NCBI GenBank assembly: GCA_012797725.1
Contig: JAAZON010000471.1
Span: forward strand, 1-5,966
Length of the DNA: 5,966 bases
From: SAR324 cluster bacterium
GTDB taxonomy: Bacteria; Bdellovibrionota; UBA2361; JAAZON01
Direction of reading: 5' to 3'
Shown here piece after piece: positions 5,834 through 5,966 of the stretch. The notes below the pieces were generated by a model. That model was given only the letters and a program-made list of their open reading frames with translations. It had not been told where the DNA came from and did not search any database. The number at the start of each line of letters is the position of its first letter. Position 1 is the stretch's first letter. The position numbers and the translations under genes were made by a program.

Positions 5834-5966
5834 TAAACAACAAAGCCCTCAAATAGACGCCGAATATCATTGCTAACTGCGAATAAGGTTAAAAGGAGAA
5901 GAAACGCCACTCCAATCTGAGTCGCGACTTGCTGAACTTTTAAGCTTAAAGGTCTGCCAATTACAG
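5833..5966 (-). CDS. rseP: RseP site-2 zinc metalloprotease, C-terminal end only (partial)
   Basis: The minus strand entering from the right edge encodes about 43 codons beginning with VIGRPLSLKVQQVATQIG and ending LFEGFVV with a TAG stop. The 'GRPLS..VQ..A.QIG' segment, a hydrophobic helix of about 14 residues (GVAFLLLLTLFAVS), then NDIRRLF is the typical C-terminus of RseP/RasP intramembrane proteases, whose last membrane helix is followed by a short 'ND..RL' tail. In the family, RseP cleaves anti-sigma factors and remnant signal peptides within the inner membrane. The HExxH zinc site and the PDZ domains would lie outside this window, so activity cannot be judged. The stop shares its final G with the GTG start of tsaB, so the two genes are almost certainly co-transcribed. 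Identification rests on the short tail plus the neighbour; another M50 peptidase is the only realistic alternative. Confidence 0.88.
   Translation of the reverse strand, partial: VIGRPLSLKVQQVATQIGVAFLLLLTLFAVSNDIRRLFEGFVV

Overview
The window reads as chromosomal DNA from a Gram-negative, moderately AT-rich bacterium. An rseP end fused by a one-base overlap to tsaB, an intact Rho, an NtrC-type sigma-54 activator with its own receiver domain, and a DUF4845-like small membrane protein together suggest a deltaproteobacterium-like lineage (Desulfobacterota, SAR324, Bdellovibrionota or similar). The exact group cannot be fixed from the sequence alone. Almost all recognisable genes lie on the minus strand.

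Reading along the minus strand from the right edge: the last 43 codons of rseP (site-2 protease) overlap the GTG start of tsaB, a tRNA t6A modification gene. A gap of about 280 bases follows, with a weak terminator-like hairpin and then a likely promoter (TTGACA). Next come rho (transcription terminator) and, 53 bases later, an NtrC-family response regulator whose true start is a GTG with a strong Shine-Dalgarno. A strong stem-loop without a T tract follows the regulator, and a textbook intrinsic terminator lies about 220 bases past its stop.

Bases 1627-1840 are non-coding and rich in inverted repeats, including a GNRA-capped hairpin and an 8-bp pair enclosing a second long hairpin. Bases 1131-1626 hold a broken gene for a 23S rRNA intervening-sequence / four-helix-bundle (S23-type) protein, split by at least one frameshift. 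This is the least obvious gene-like feature in the window.

The left part holds an orphan plus-strand gene for a small protein with two membrane segments (best start 773) and, divergent from it, a minus-strand gene for a single-pass, pilin-like-leader membrane protein (169-558), possibly preceded by a 37-codon ORF. In bases 1-168 I recognise no gene; there is only a small hairpin (8-20).

The rseP-tsaB and rho-regulator pairs look like ordinary housekeeping and regulatory transcription units. No CRISPR array, tRNA, rRNA, transposase or clear novel defence system is present. The most interesting material is the decayed S23-type gene and the structured non-coding stretch beside it.
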